A stretch of DNA of 39,312 nt from Bacilli bacterium (GTDB lineage Bacteria > Bacillota_I > Bacilli_A > RFN20 > CAG-826), in the NCBI GenBank assembly GCA_024695405.1, contig JAILIF010000084.1, forward strand, positions 1-39,312. Reading direction: 5' to 3'. Below, piece by piece: positions 16,805 through 24,519 of this stretch (positions are counted from its first letter, which is position 1; each line of letters starts with the position of its first letter). The notes below the pieces were generated by a model that made no database searches, was not told the origin of the DNA, and was given only the letters and a program-made list of their open reading frames with translations. A program made the position numbers and the translations under genes.

Positions 16805-17056
16805 AGATTTATAGCGATAAAGCTACGAAGGAAATAAGTAGACTTATTGATTCTATATAGAGAGCGTCCGGTTGGTGAAAGGACAATAGATAGGTAAGTT
16901 GAATACATTCTGGAGCTGCTACCTGAACTTAAGTAGGGATAGACGGGTATGCCCGATATAGCTATGTTGTCAATAGACACACTAAGGAATTTCTTGTGAG
17001 AGAAGTTCAAATTGAGGTGGTACCACGTTAATAACGTCCTCTATAGAGGATTTTTT
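16805..17056 (+). promoter_or_regulatory. Tyrosine T-box riboswitch
   Basis: A leader of about 250 bases upstream of tyrS that senses uncharged tRNA-Tyr. Stem I shows the distal element GTCCGGTTGGTGAAAGGAC (16866-16884) and the specifier loop GAATACATTCTGGAGC with the Tyr codon TAC at 16904-16906. The antiterminator is clear. GAGG (17014-17017) pairs with CCTC (17038-17041), ACGTT (17025-17029) pairs with AACGT (17033-17037), and the T-box bulge TGGTACC (17018-17024) holds the bases that bind the tRNA 3' end. The competing terminator follows. Codon, downstream gene and structure agree. Confidence 0.96.
17037..17056 (+). terminator. T-box terminator hairpin
   Basis: TCCTC (17037-17041) pairs with GAGGA (17046-17050) around loop TATA, followed by TTTTTT. 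Its 5' arm overlaps the 3' arm of the antiterminator, so the two folds exclude each other. Confidence 0.9.
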
Positions 17057-17075
17057 ATTTGTTGGAGGTGTAATT

Positions 17076-18290
17076 ATGAAGATTTTTGAAGAATTACAAA
17101 GAAGAGGTTTAATCGCACAAGTTACTGATGAACCTGAAATTAAAGAATTAATCAATAATGGAGGTGCTAAATTCTATATTGGATTTGACCCTACTGCTGA
17201 TTCATTACATGCTGGTCACTTTATGACTATCGTATTAATGAAGAGATTACAATTAGCAGGTAATAAGCCAATTGTATTGCTTGGTGGAGGAACTGGCTTA
17301 ATCGGTGACCCATCTGGAAGAACAGATATGAGAAATGTTCTTTCAATTGAACAAGTTAACCATAACTGTGAATGTTTCAAAAAACAAATTGGTAGATTTA
17401 TCGATTTTGGTGAAGGCAAAGCATTATGCGTTAATAACGGTGACTGGCTAAGAGATCTTAAATACATTGAGGTACTTAGAGATGTTGGTGCATGCTTCTC
17501 AGTTAACAAAATGTTATCTGCAGAATGTTACAAGCAAAGAATGGAAAGAGGATTATCTTTCTTAGAATTCAACTACATGATTATGCAATCTTACGACTTC
17601 TATAGATTGCACGAAGACTATGGCTGTAATATGGAATTTGGTGGCGATGATCAATGGAGCAACATGCTTGGCGGTACCGAATTAATTAGAAAGAAAACAG
17701 GTAAAGATGCATATTGCTTAACTATTCCACTTCTTACAACTGCTGATGGTAAGAAAATGGGAAAGAGCGCTAAAGGTGCTGTTTGGCTTGATGAAGATAA
17801 ATACTCAGTATATGACTTCTACCAATTCTGGAGAAATACAGCAGATGCTGATGTTATCAAATTCATGAAAGTTCTTACTTTTATCCATATTGAAGAAATT
17901 GAAGAAATGGAAAAATGGGACAGCAGCAGAATTAATGAACTAAAAGAAATTCTCGCTATGGAAATCACCACTATGGTACACGGAAAAGAAAAAGCAGAAA
18001 AAGCACGTGATGCTGCTAAAGCTTTATTCTCAGGTGCTGGTGATGACGCTAATATGCCTACTAGCGAAATTGCTATTGAAGGTGATGATGCAGGTATCTT
18101 AGATGTTCTTTTATTAGGTGGATTAATCCCATCTAAAGGTGAAGGTAGGAGACTTATAGAACAAGGTGGAATAACAGTTAACGAAGAAAAAGTTACTAAT
18201 CCTAATATGAGATTTACACGCGATCAATTAAAAGAAGGCATTAAAGTTAGAAAAGGTAAAAAAGTCTTCCAAAAAATTATTCTTAAATAA
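17076..18290 (+). CDS. tyrS: Tyrosyl-tRNA synthetase
   Basis: A class I aminoacyl-tRNA synthetase that charges tRNA-Tyr. The HIGH-like motif is HAGH at residues 45-48 and the KMSKS-like motif is KMGKS at 227-231. YIGFDPTADSLH, FLEFNYMIMQSYDF and GGDDQWSNM are typical TyrS tyrosine-binding segments. The C-terminal 60 residues (GLIPSKGEGRRLIEQGGITV) are an S4 RNA-binding domain. Length 404 fits the bacterial enzyme (about 420). GGAGGTG lies just upstream of the ATG. Expression is controlled by the T-box leader. Confidence 0.98.
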   Translation: MKIFEELQRRGLIAQVTDEPEIKELINNGGAKFYIGFDPTADSLHAGHFMTIVLMKRLQLAGNKPIVLLGGGTGLIGDPSGRTDMRNVLSIEQVNHNCECFKKQIGRFIDFGEGKALCVNNGDWLRDLKYIEVLRDVGACFSVNKMLSAECYKQRMERGLSFLEFNYMIMQSYDFYRLHEDYGCNMEFGGDDQWSNMLGGTELIRKKTGKDAYCLTIPLLTTADGKKMGKSAKGAVWLDEDKYSVYDFYQFWRNTADADVIKFMKVLTFIHIEEIEEMEKWDSSRINELKEILAMEITTMVHGKEKAEKARDAAKALFSGAGDDANMPTSEIAIEGDDAGILDVLLLGGLIPSKGEGRRLIEQGGITVNEEKVTNPNMRFTRDQLKEGIKVRKGKKVFQKIILK

Positions 18291-18304
18291 TTAATTTGTA
18301 GTTT

Positions 18305-18342
18305 AAAAGGCCCTATTCAGAAAATGAATAAGGCTTTTATTT
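18305..18342 (+). terminator. Intrinsic terminator after tyrS
   Basis: AAGGCC and TATTCA pair with TGAATA and GGCTTT, with a C-A mismatch and a G-U pair, around loop GAAAA. A TTTTATTTT tail follows. It lies about 15 bases past the tyrS stop. Confidence 0.75.
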
Positions 18343-18346
18343 TAGT

Positions 18347-18374
18347 TTGCTTTATTTTTATAAATAATGATAAT
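18347..18374 (+). promoter_or_regulatory. Probable promoter of the YcxB-like gene
   Basis: TTGCTT (18347-18352) and GATAAT (18369-18374) are 16 bases apart, placed after the tyrS terminator and 36 bases before the next start codon. Confidence 0.45.
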
Positions 18375-18409
18375 ATGTCAAAAATTTATTTTTATTCATT
18401 GGAGAAAAT

Positions 18410-18952
18410 ATGATTAATATCAACTATAAAATGGATGGTAAAGAAATTATAGATGCTTGGGATAATCTATTAAAAGATGGAAGAAAAGCACATTTTGGTA
18501 TGTCGATCTTCGGCTTAGTATTTGGTGCATTAATTCTTGGCATAGGAATTTTAAAAATATTAGAACCTTGGTTGTTTCTTTTAATTATGGGAATCATTTT
18601 ATTAGTGTTAGGCATTGCTTTAATGATTACTGTTTATCTAAGGCTCCCTAAAACAATGTATAAAAGATTAGAAAAGAAACAAAATTGTTTTCTTAATGGT
18701 GCAGAATATGATTTGACCATTGATAATGGGCAAGTTACTCTTCACGAAAAAAATGCCAAAGCAGAGACAACAACGGTTTTGAAAACTGACGAATATAAAA
18801 ATGTTATTGTGAAAAATGAATATTATTACTTTTTATTTAATAAAAAAATCAATTCAATTCACCTTATTGTCCCTAAAAAAGTTGTTTCTTCAGAACAAAA
18901 AGATGAATTATTCACTATATTCAGTGGAAAATTTAAGTATCTTGATAAATGA
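18410..18952 (+). CDS. Two-helix membrane protein, YcxB-like
   Basis: A 180-residue protein. The polar N-terminus of about 35 residues is followed by two hydrophobic helices near residues 33-50 and 54-77, separated by a short PW turn. The C-terminal 95 residues form a beta-rich soluble domain (ECYLTIDNGQ-type strands, then TDEYKNVIVKNEYYYFLFN). This order and the phrase YYYFLFNKKINSIHLIVPKK resemble YcxB-like proteins with a PH-like C-terminal domain. No function is established for that family. GGAG precedes the ATG at 18410. It stands alone between the tyrS terminator and the convergent PHP gene. Confidence 0.65.
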   Translation: MININYKMDGKEIIDAWDNLLKDGRKAHFGMSIFGLVFGALILGIGILKILEPWLFLLIMGIILLVLGIALMITVYLRLPKTMYKRLEKKQNCFLNGAEYDLTIDNGQVTLHEKNAKAETTTVLKTDEYKNVIVKNEYYYFLFNKKINSIHLIVPKKVVSSEQKDELFTIFSGKFKYLDK

Positions 18953-18958
18953 TAAATT

Positions 18959-18988
18959 AGATTTAAGATGTTAAATCTTCATTTTTTC
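18959..18988. terminator. Weak hairpin between convergent genes
   Basis: AGATTTAA (18959-18966) and TTAAATCT (18971-18978) pair perfectly around GATG, with a T-rich tail on the plus strand. It overlaps the end of the PHP gene. Being wholly AT-rich, it would be a weak terminator. Confidence 0.4.
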
Positions 18989-19750
18989 TTCGTATTTTAA
19001 TTTATATTTTTCAATTAATTCAAAAGCTCTATCGAAAGCTACAATATCTAGCATTTCAGGATAATGAGCGTCCGCACCAATAACGACTCTTACGCCATAT
19101 TCTCCTGCAATTTTCCAAAACTCTTCTCTTGGATATTTCCATTTTTCTTTATCTTTGCTTTCTGTTCTACATAGATTTATTTCTAATGGAATATTGTATT
19201 TTAATGATGCTTCACAAATTCTTTTAGATAACTCTTCAAAATCTTCTCCCCATTCTTTTCTTAAAATACAAAATAAGTCAGGATGCGCTACATATTTAAA
19301 TAATCCAGAAGCCATTCCTTGTAATAGAAAATCAATATAATGTTTTTCACTTTCTTCAATATTAGTAGCTCTAAATGTGCAACTAATGATTTGATCGTTT
19401 TCATCCATATAAAAATGTTGACCAAGTATTAAATAATCAACTTTTTTACTATTCAGTAAACTTTTATAGTATGAAGCAAACTTAGGGAAATATTCACATT
19501 CAAAACCACGATATATCTTAATTTCGTCTTTATATTTTTCTTTTAGGTAATTAATAGAGTTTAAATAATTTTCTGCTTCAACAAACTCTCCTCTAATACC
19601 TGGTTGAGATATACCTGGAAGCATGACGTGATCAGAAAACCCTAATTCTAAATAGCCATCTTTGATAGCTCTTAAAACATAGTCTTCATCATCACCATAT
19701 GCGTGGCCACATCTTTTTGTATGAGTGTGATAATTATATTTTATTTTCAT
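18971..19750 (-). CDS. PHP domain phosphatase, histidinol-phosphatase (HisK) type
   Basis: A 259-residue TIM-barrel metallophosphoesterase. The opening NYHTHTKRCGHA gives the first metal-binding HxH, followed by FSDHVMLP. GQHFYMDEN and YVAHPDLFCILR provide further His ligands, and VVIGADAHYPEMLD gives the final Asp-x-His. The layout and length match HisK-type histidinol phosphatases. With no his genes nearby, it may instead act on another phosphate ester. I use the ATG at 19750, which overlaps the stop of the flavoprotein gene as ATGA; a longer in-frame start at 19789 would run well into that gene. The two are therefore coupled. Confidence 0.82.
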   Translation of the reverse strand: MKIKYNYHTHTKRCGHAYGDDEDYVLRAIKDGYLELGFSDHVMLPGISQPGIRGEFVEAENYLNSINYLKEKYKDEIKIYRGFECEYFPKFASYYKSLLNSKKVDYLILGQHFYMDENDQIISCTFRATNIEESEKHYIDFLLQGMASGLFKYVAHPDLFCILRKEWGEDFEELSKRICEASLKYNIPLEINLCRTESKDKEKWKYPREEFWKIAGEYGVRVVIGADAHYPEMLDIVAFDRAFELIEKYKLKYEEKMKI

Positions 19751-20829
19751 ATAGACTTTGCTACCTTTTCCGCACTTGCAAATGCCCACATAAGATTATA
19801 TCCGCCACATTTAGCGTCTATATCTAATACTTCGCCGATAAAATAAATCCCTTTTTCTTTTTTACTTTCTAAATTAGTAGAGATTTCGTCTAAAGAAACT
19901 CCACCACTAGAAACATGAGAAATATCGAAAGTATAAAAAGATTTAAATGCAAAAATAGCGTTATGAATATCAATATTGTTTTTAACTAAATATGAGGAAA
20001 GTTTTTCATTTAAATAAGAATTATATTCTTCTTTGTTAATCCTTTTATCTACCTCAGGAACAAAATCTATTTTAATACTAGTAGTATTTGCTTGTAGGTT
20101 AAATTTATTAATCATAAATGCTATATTAAAAATAACAATTCCACTTAAGGCATCGCTTCTAAATTGGACTTCTCCAACCTCGTTATATACTTCTTTTCCA
20201 TTAGATAATAAATATACTTTTGCTTTGGCTCTAACGCCATCTAATTTATTAACATTTTCTTTTACCTTAATTGGGCATAAAGATGGGGATAATTTTTCAA
20301 TCTTATACCCATGTTCCTCTAATAAAGAATAAACATTCCCATCGGTTCCAAACTGAGAAGAGCTCTTTCCACCACACGCAAAAATTAACATATCAAAAGT
20401 ATATTTAGTGTCATTAACAGTGATTTCTTTATTCTTTGTATAGTTATCAATTTTTGCATTCAAAACAAATTTAATTTTAAGGACATTTATACGTTTCAAA
20501 AATTTCTCCGCTACAGTAGCCGCACTTAAAGAATATGGATAATATAAATTATCTAATTTTCTAGATTTTATCCCGATTGAATCAAAATATTTATCAATTG
20601 CTAAATAATCAAAATCTTTTAATATAGGAAGTGCAAAATCATTATTATAAGCTCCTTCAATAGAATTAGAATTAGCAAAATTGCATCTACCATTGCCTGT
20701 AGCATAAATCTTCTTAAGAAGTTTATCGTTACGTTCGAAAATAGTTACATCGTAATTAGGATGTAGTTCCTTAATTCTTATTGCAGCAAACACTCCGCTT
20801 GCACCACCACCAATAATTCCTATTTTCAT
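19747..20829 (-). CDS. FAD-dependent oxidoreductase, HI0933/BaiN family
   Basis: A 360-residue flavoprotein with an N-terminal Rossmann motif IGIIGGGASGVFAAIRI and the family-specific segments KKIYATGNGRCNFAN and LIFACGGKSSSQFGTDG. A C-terminal FAD-closing segment GEVLDIDAKCGGYNLMWAFASA is also present. It is somewhat shorter than typical members (about 400). BaiN in bile-acid-converting clostridia belongs here, but most members have no assigned substrate, so only a flavin-dependent redox role is supported. The start at 20829 has no strong ribosome binding site. The gene diverges from the FNT channel and is coupled to the PHP gene downstream. Confidence 0.85.
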   Translation of the reverse strand: MKIGIIGGGASGVFAAIRIKELHPNYDVTIFERNDKLLKKIYATGNGRCNFANSNSIEGAYNNDFALPILKDFDYLAIDKYFDSIGIKSRKLDNLYYPYSLSAATVAEKFLKRINVLKIKFVLNAKIDNYTKNKEITVNDTKYTFDMLIFACGGKSSSQFGTDGNVYSLLEEHGYKIEKLSPSLCPIKVKENVNKLDGVRAKAKVYLLSNGKEVYNEVGEVQFRSDALSGIVIFNIAFMINKFNLQANTTSIKIDFVPEVDKRINKEEYNSYLNEKLSSYLVKNNIDIHNAIFAFKSFYTFDISHVSSGGVSLDEISTNLESKKEKGIYFIGEVLDIDAKCGGYNLMWAFASAEKVAKSI

Positions 20830-20901
20830 ACTTGATTATTATTACACATTAATACTTATAAAAGTATAGCAATACTTAATTTTAATATTTATAATAAGCA
20901 C

Positions 20902-21576
20902 ATGACAAAACACGTTAAAACACTTATTTTAGGAATCCTGGCTGGTTTTTCGATAGCTTTAGGTGGACTATTATTCACCATTGCTTCTTTAAATGGCTAT
21001 AAAGTTATTGGCAGCATTGTCTTTTCTATTGGACTATTACTTGTTTGTTTATTTGGATTTAATCTTTTCACAGGAAAAGTTGGATTCACATTAGAAGCAG
21101 AAAACAAAAAAGAGCATATTGTTAACTTATTAATCATGTATGTTGGTAACTTCATTGGTGCTTTTGTAATAGGAGCACTTTGCTTTGGATTCTTCTATAA
21201 CAATGAATTAGTAAAAGCAACAATTACAGCTATCTCAAATGCAAGAATTATTACTAGTGATAACTGGTGGATTACCCTTTTAGGCTCTATTGGATGCGGA
21301 ATGTTAGTCTATACAGCGGTTTATGCATTTAAAAAAGACTGGCCAATTGGTGTAAGAGTTCTTATGTTAATGTTTGCTGTATTCGCTTTCGTATTTGCAG
21401 GTTTCCAACACTGTATAGCAAATATGTTCTATATCACATTTGCAATGGGTTGGACTGGATACACTTGGTTAAATATTTTAATTGTTACAGTTGGTAATAT
21501 AGTTGGCGCTTTAATTTTAGAAGCATTTACCATTTCCATAAAAAGATTATCTAATTCAGAAAAAGGTCTCGAGTAA
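20902..21576 (+). CDS. Formate/nitrite transporter family channel
   Basis: A 224-residue protein with about six hydrophobic helices, matching the FNT fold in which pentamers pass formate, nitrite or hydrosulfide. Diagnostic segments are FNLFTGKVGF after helix 2, NFIGAFVIGALC in helix 3, AGFQHCIANMFYI (the central His and VANM-like motif of FNT proteins) and NIVGALILEAF at the end. It is shorter than FocA (about 280) because the cytoplasmic ends are brief. No Shine-Dalgarno sequence is seen. A perfect TATAAT lies at 20890-20895, only 6 bases before the ATG, so a leaderless transcript is possible. Its 3' end overlaps the ugd-like gene by 26 bases. Confidence 0.88.
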   Translation: MTKHVKTLILGILAGFSIALGGLLFTIASLNGYKVIGSIVFSIGLLLVCLFGFNLFTGKVGFTLEAENKKEHIVNLLIMYVGNFIGAFVIGALCFGFFYNNELVKATITAISNARIITSDNWWITLLGSIGCGMLVYTAVYAFKKDWPIGVRVLMLMFAVFAFVFAGFQHCIANMFYITFAMGWTGYTWLNILIVTVGNIVGALILEAFTISIKRLSNSEKGLE

Positions 21577-22843
21577 AGACTTTTTCTTTATAAGAAGATA
21601 TTCTTTCATCAATTCTATTAGCGATTAATAAATCGCTTTTTTTAATGAAATTATTAAAAGATTCATCATCACCATCTTCAAAGAAGATTACGTTATAACC
21701 TTTATTAAATAATAAACTTGCTACATCCATTGAAGCGGAGTTCTTATTCTTAACTTTATAAAATCCTATAGTAGAATCTTTGCTACATTTTTTCATTATT
21801 TGCTTAGCAATAGCTTTTGCTCTATCAATGTTAGATTCCACAACTGCGTTAATTAGCTTTGATTCCTTGTAAGAAGAATGGAGCTGCTTTGTATCTTTGG
21901 GAAAGCAGTGCCCTCCAAAACCAAAAGAAGGATTGTTATAGAAGTCTCCAATTCTTTTATCTTGGCACATTCCTTTAATAATTTTATTAGCGTCTAGATT
22001 ATTCTTAAGCGCGAATGTGTCGATTTCATTCATATAAGCGATTCTCATCGCTAGAAAAGAATTGGAGAATAATTTAACTGCTTCTGCTTCTTCATAGCTC
22101 ATAAAAGTCGTTTTTGAAGCATTATTAGTAACATTCTCTAACACTATCGCCATTCTTTTGTTCTTTAAATTAATTCTTTTAACACCAAATATTATTCTAT
22201 CTGGGTTTTGAGTATCTTCTATTCCATGATCTTCTCTTAAGAATTCAGGAGAAAAGATAATCTCTAAATTGTGAAAGTGTTTTGCTAATTTTTTAGTAAA
22301 TCCAAAAGGAACAGTAGATTTAATCACCACTGTAGCAGATGGATTATTCTTAGAGATGTAATCTATATATTCTTCAATTTTCGATGTATTGAATCTTTTA
22401 ATTCTTTCTACGTATTCAGTAGGAAGAGCAATAATTATTGAGTCGCAGTAAATTAGTGTTTTTATATCAGAAGACGCTTTTATCTTTAATGAATTTGAAT
22501 TTAGTTGATAATTATCAATTAAAGAGACACCGTTATTTATTTTTTTAATCTTTTCTTCATCTGAGTCAATAAATAATACTCTATTTCTTTCGGATAATAA
22601 AACACCTAATGGATATCCAACATTGCCCGCGCCTATAATACCTATGGTTTCTCTTTTTATATTTTGTCTAACAAGGTTCTTAGGCAATAAATCTATTTTA
22701 TTTTCCAATAATTCATGTTTATATGTATGATTCTTTTCTTCACTTAATTCAATTCTTTTATATGTTCTTAAAGGGATCCCTAATTTAATAGCAATATCTT
22801 TTTGAGAATAACCCTTATTTTTCCTTTTTTCTTTTATACTCAT
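21551..22843 (-). CDS. UDP-glucose/nucleotide-sugar dehydrogenase with N-terminal helix-turn-helix
   Basis: A 430-residue fusion. Residues 1-35 (KEKRKNKGYSQKDIAIKLGI, then LRTYKRIE) look like a XRE-type helix-turn-helix. From residue 65 there is a UDP-glucose 6-dehydrogenase: the NAD motif IGIIGAGNVGYPLG, the segment IIALPTEY, VIKSTVPFG, FSPEFLRED, and the catalytic FGFGGHCFPKD with Cys313. Such enzymes oxidise UDP-glucose to UDP-glucuronate, or UDP-ManNAc to the acid, for surface polysaccharides. The 365-residue enzyme part is short compared with about 390-450. No glycosyltransferases are nearby. No ribosome binding site precedes the ATG. The HTH assignment is by pattern and needs a profile search. 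Confidence 0.82.
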   Translation of the reverse strand: MSIKEKRKNKGYSQKDIAIKLGIPLRTYKRIELSEEKNHTYKHELLENKIDLLPKNLVRQNIKRETIGIIGAGNVGYPLGVLLSERNRVLFIDSDEEKIKKINNGVSLIDNYQLNSNSLKIKASSDIKTLIYCDSIIIALPTEYVERIKRFNTSKIEEYIDYISKNNPSATVVIKSTVPFGFTKKLAKHFHNLEIIFSPEFLREDHGIEDTQNPDRIIFGVKRINLKNKRMAIVLENVTNNASKTTFMSYEEAEAVKLFSNSFLAMRIAYMNEIDTFALKNNLDANKIIKGMCQDKRIGDFYNNPSFGFGGHCFPKDTKQLHSSYKESKLINAVVESNIDRAKAIAKQIMKKCSKDSTIGFYKVKNKNSASMDVASLLFNKGYNVIFFEDGDDESFNNFIKKSDLLIANRIDERISSYKEKVFTRDLFLN

Positions 22844-22874
22844 ATATTGATTTTAGTATTAAATTTAAGATTTT

Positions 22875-22901
22875 AAAACAAAAAAGTGTCATTATGGCAC
22901 T
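22875..22901 (-). terminator. Intrinsic terminator upstream of the ugd-like gene, leftward
   Basis: On the minus strand AGTGCCA and TGACACT (plus 22895-22901 and 22885-22891) pair around TAA with one non-Watson-Crick position, followed by TTTTTTGTTTT. It could end the transcript of the ArsB/NhaD-type gene or of a leftward leader RNA before the ugd-like gene. Confidence 0.7.
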
Positions 22902-22920
22902 AATAAGACTTTTTATAACA

Positions 22921-22948
22921 TTGATTAATTTTTTAATAAGATTATTAT
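22921..22948 (+). promoter_or_regulatory. Probable promoter of the 22957-23084 RNA
   Basis: TTGATT (22921-22926) and TATTAT (22943-22948) are 16 bases apart. The expected start falls at about 22955-22957, where the closing helix of the candidate RNA begins. Confidence 0.45.
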
Positions 22949-22956
22949 GATTCCGT

Positions 22957-23084
22957 GGTTAGGATATTAAGCCATAATAGTTGCTCAGACTATTATCCCA
23001 AAACGAACAAACATAATTCAATAATCCAAATATCAATCAAGGCATGTTTTTTATAAAGCAACCCTCCGCTTAGTATCCTAATCC
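22957..23084 (+). ncRNA. Candidate structured RNA with a 16-base closing helix
   Basis: GGTTAGGATATTAAGC (22957-22972) pairs with GCTTAGTATCCTAATCC (23068-23084) with one bulged T and one T-G pair. On the opposite strand the T-G pair would be a C-A mismatch, which favours a plus-strand RNA. Directly inside is the perfect hairpin ATAATAGT/ACTATTAT (22974-22981 and 22989-22996) with loop TGCTCAG. GTTGCT (22980-22985) could pair with AGCAAC (23057-23062), a possible pseudoknot. No coding frame is credible here. The shape recalls small RNAs with paired ends, but no SRP, 6S or riboswitch signature is recognised, and no plus-strand terminator follows. Confidence 0.45.
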
Positions 23085-23086
23085 AA

Positions 23087-24394
23087 TTAAATAAATAAAG
23101 GTAATGTCAATAAAGCTACTATAGCAGTCGGTATTCCAACTATAACTCCATATTTAACAAAATCTAAAAATGTATATTTAACTTCATGTGAGGAAAGGAT
23201 TTCTATCCACATAATGCCTGCCAATGCACCAAGTGGGGTTATAAAAGCGCCTAAGTTACTTCCTATAATAGAAGAATAAATTGGTAACACGGTTAAATTA
23301 CTTCCCATGTTAGATATGATTCCAGAGAATAAAACTGACATAGGAATATTATTGACTAAGTTACAAGCAAGTAAAGAAGAGAAACCGTATATTATATTTG
23401 TATATTCATAACCAAAGATTGAACATAATGAAGCAGAAATTCCGTAATAATTAAAACATAATGAAACGGTAAACATTCCAAGTAAGAACGGGATTAATTC
23501 ATATGGTAATCTTTTAAAAGCATTACCTAATTCAATAGGCCTTTGTTTTTTGCAAAGAAAATAAATCAAGCAAATAACAATCAATAAGAAGAATGATCCC
23601 ACTGAAACAATATACATTTCTAAAAAATCAACATAGCTAGAAACAACTAATAGAATGGTGCAAATAGCTAATATCGTTATTCCAACAATAGTTAAAGGAA
23701 GATTTTTCAATTTTACTTCTTCATTAGAATATTCAAATTCTTTTAATAGTTGTTTTCTAAATATTAAAAATAAAATCCCAATTTCCACTATTCCTGCGCA
23801 TAATGTAGGAATTGCCATAACTAAAAAATAATCAATAAAATTAATGCCGAAATAAGATGCTAAATATATATTGGTTGGATTTCCAATAATAAACATCATG
23901 CTCCAGGTGTTTGCGATTATAAATTCACTAACCAAATAAGGTATAGGATTACATTTGGTTCTCTTACAAAAGAAAATAATAAATGGGGTAAAAGTCAAAA
24001 TTACTATATCGTTTGATGTAAACATCGTTAAAATAGCAATCAAGCCGCACAAAGCAAAATACATTTTAATTTGAGATGACTTACTTCTTTGAACAACTTT
24101 ACAAGCAAGAAAAGAAAACAAACCCATTTCATCCAAAAATATTGATAACCCCGTCATACTTAAAAACAAAATCAATATTTTAATAGGATTCATTCCATTA
24201 TTTGAAAGTAACCCATCAGTGAATGTATCAAAAGGTATAAAACCAAAGATAATAAAAATCAAACCCACTATTAATGGAAAAGCCCAATAGAGTTTGATTT
24301 TTTTATTTTTAATAGTAATTCCGAAATTAGTTATCGAACTTACTATAAGACCTATTAAGGCAATAATAGAAAGAACAATAACTGCATTTTTCAT
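23087..24394 (-). CDS. ArsB/NhaD (ion transporter superfamily) permease
   Basis: A 435-residue protein with 11-12 hydrophobic helices. Family hallmarks are FTSNDIVILTFTP in the first re-entrant half, FIIGNPTNIYLAS, ACNLVNNIPMSVLFSG in the second half and IGSNLGAFITPLGALAGIMW. Members export arsenite or exchange Na+/H+, or import citrate-like anions; these motifs resemble the ArsB branch most, but no ars regulator or ATPase is near, so the substrate is open. I use the ATG at 24394; an in-frame TTG at 24403 is the only longer choice and neither has a ribosome binding site. It is the only protein gene on this strand between the ugd-like gene and the lipoprotein. Confidence 0.85.
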   Translation of the reverse strand: MKNAVIVLSIIALIGLIVSSITNFGITIKNKKIKLYWAFPLIVGLIFIIFGFIPFDTFTDGLLSNNGMNPIKILILFLSMTGLSIFLDEMGLFSFLACKVVQRSKSSQIKMYFALCGLIAILTMFTSNDIVILTFTPFIIFFCKRTKCNPIPYLVSEFIIANTWSMMFIIGNPTNIYLASYFGINFIDYFLVMAIPTLCAGIVEIGILFLIFRKQLLKEFEYSNEEVKLKNLPLTIVGITILAICTILLVVSSYVDFLEMYIVSVGSFFLLIVICLIYFLCKKQRPIELGNAFKRLPYELIPFLLGMFTVSLCFNYYGISASLCSIFGYEYTNIIYGFSSLLACNLVNNIPMSVLFSGIISNMGSNLTVLPIYSSIIGSNLGAFITPLGALAGIMWIEILSSHEVKYTFLDFVKYGVIVGIPTAIVALLTLPLFI

Positions 24395-24462
24395 AAACAG
24401 CAAAGACTATAACACTTTAAATAATCGTTGTTAATAACTTTTCTAAAAATAATAAAAATTAT

Positions 24463-24491
24463 TTTACTTTATTATGCTAAACCATTATTAT
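24463..24491 (+). promoter_or_regulatory. Probable promoter of the lipoprotein gene
   Basis: TTTACT (24463-24468) and TATTAT (24486-24491) are 17 bases apart, 29 bases before the start codon. Confidence 0.45.
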
Positions 24492-24519
24492 AAAAATAGT
24501 TAAAAAGGGGTTTATAAAA

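Noticed and set aside
16798-17010. Open frame of 70 codons on the minus strand
   Set aside because: It lies wholly within the T-box leader, whose structure explains the sequence; no ribosome binding site or plausible protein.
22961-22981. Near-identical short sequence TATTAAGCCATAATAG here and TATTAAGCCATATTAG on the minus strand near 13425-13440
   Set aside because: 15 of 16 matching bases are expected by chance in AT-rich sequence of this length; not used as evidence of a shared RNA family.
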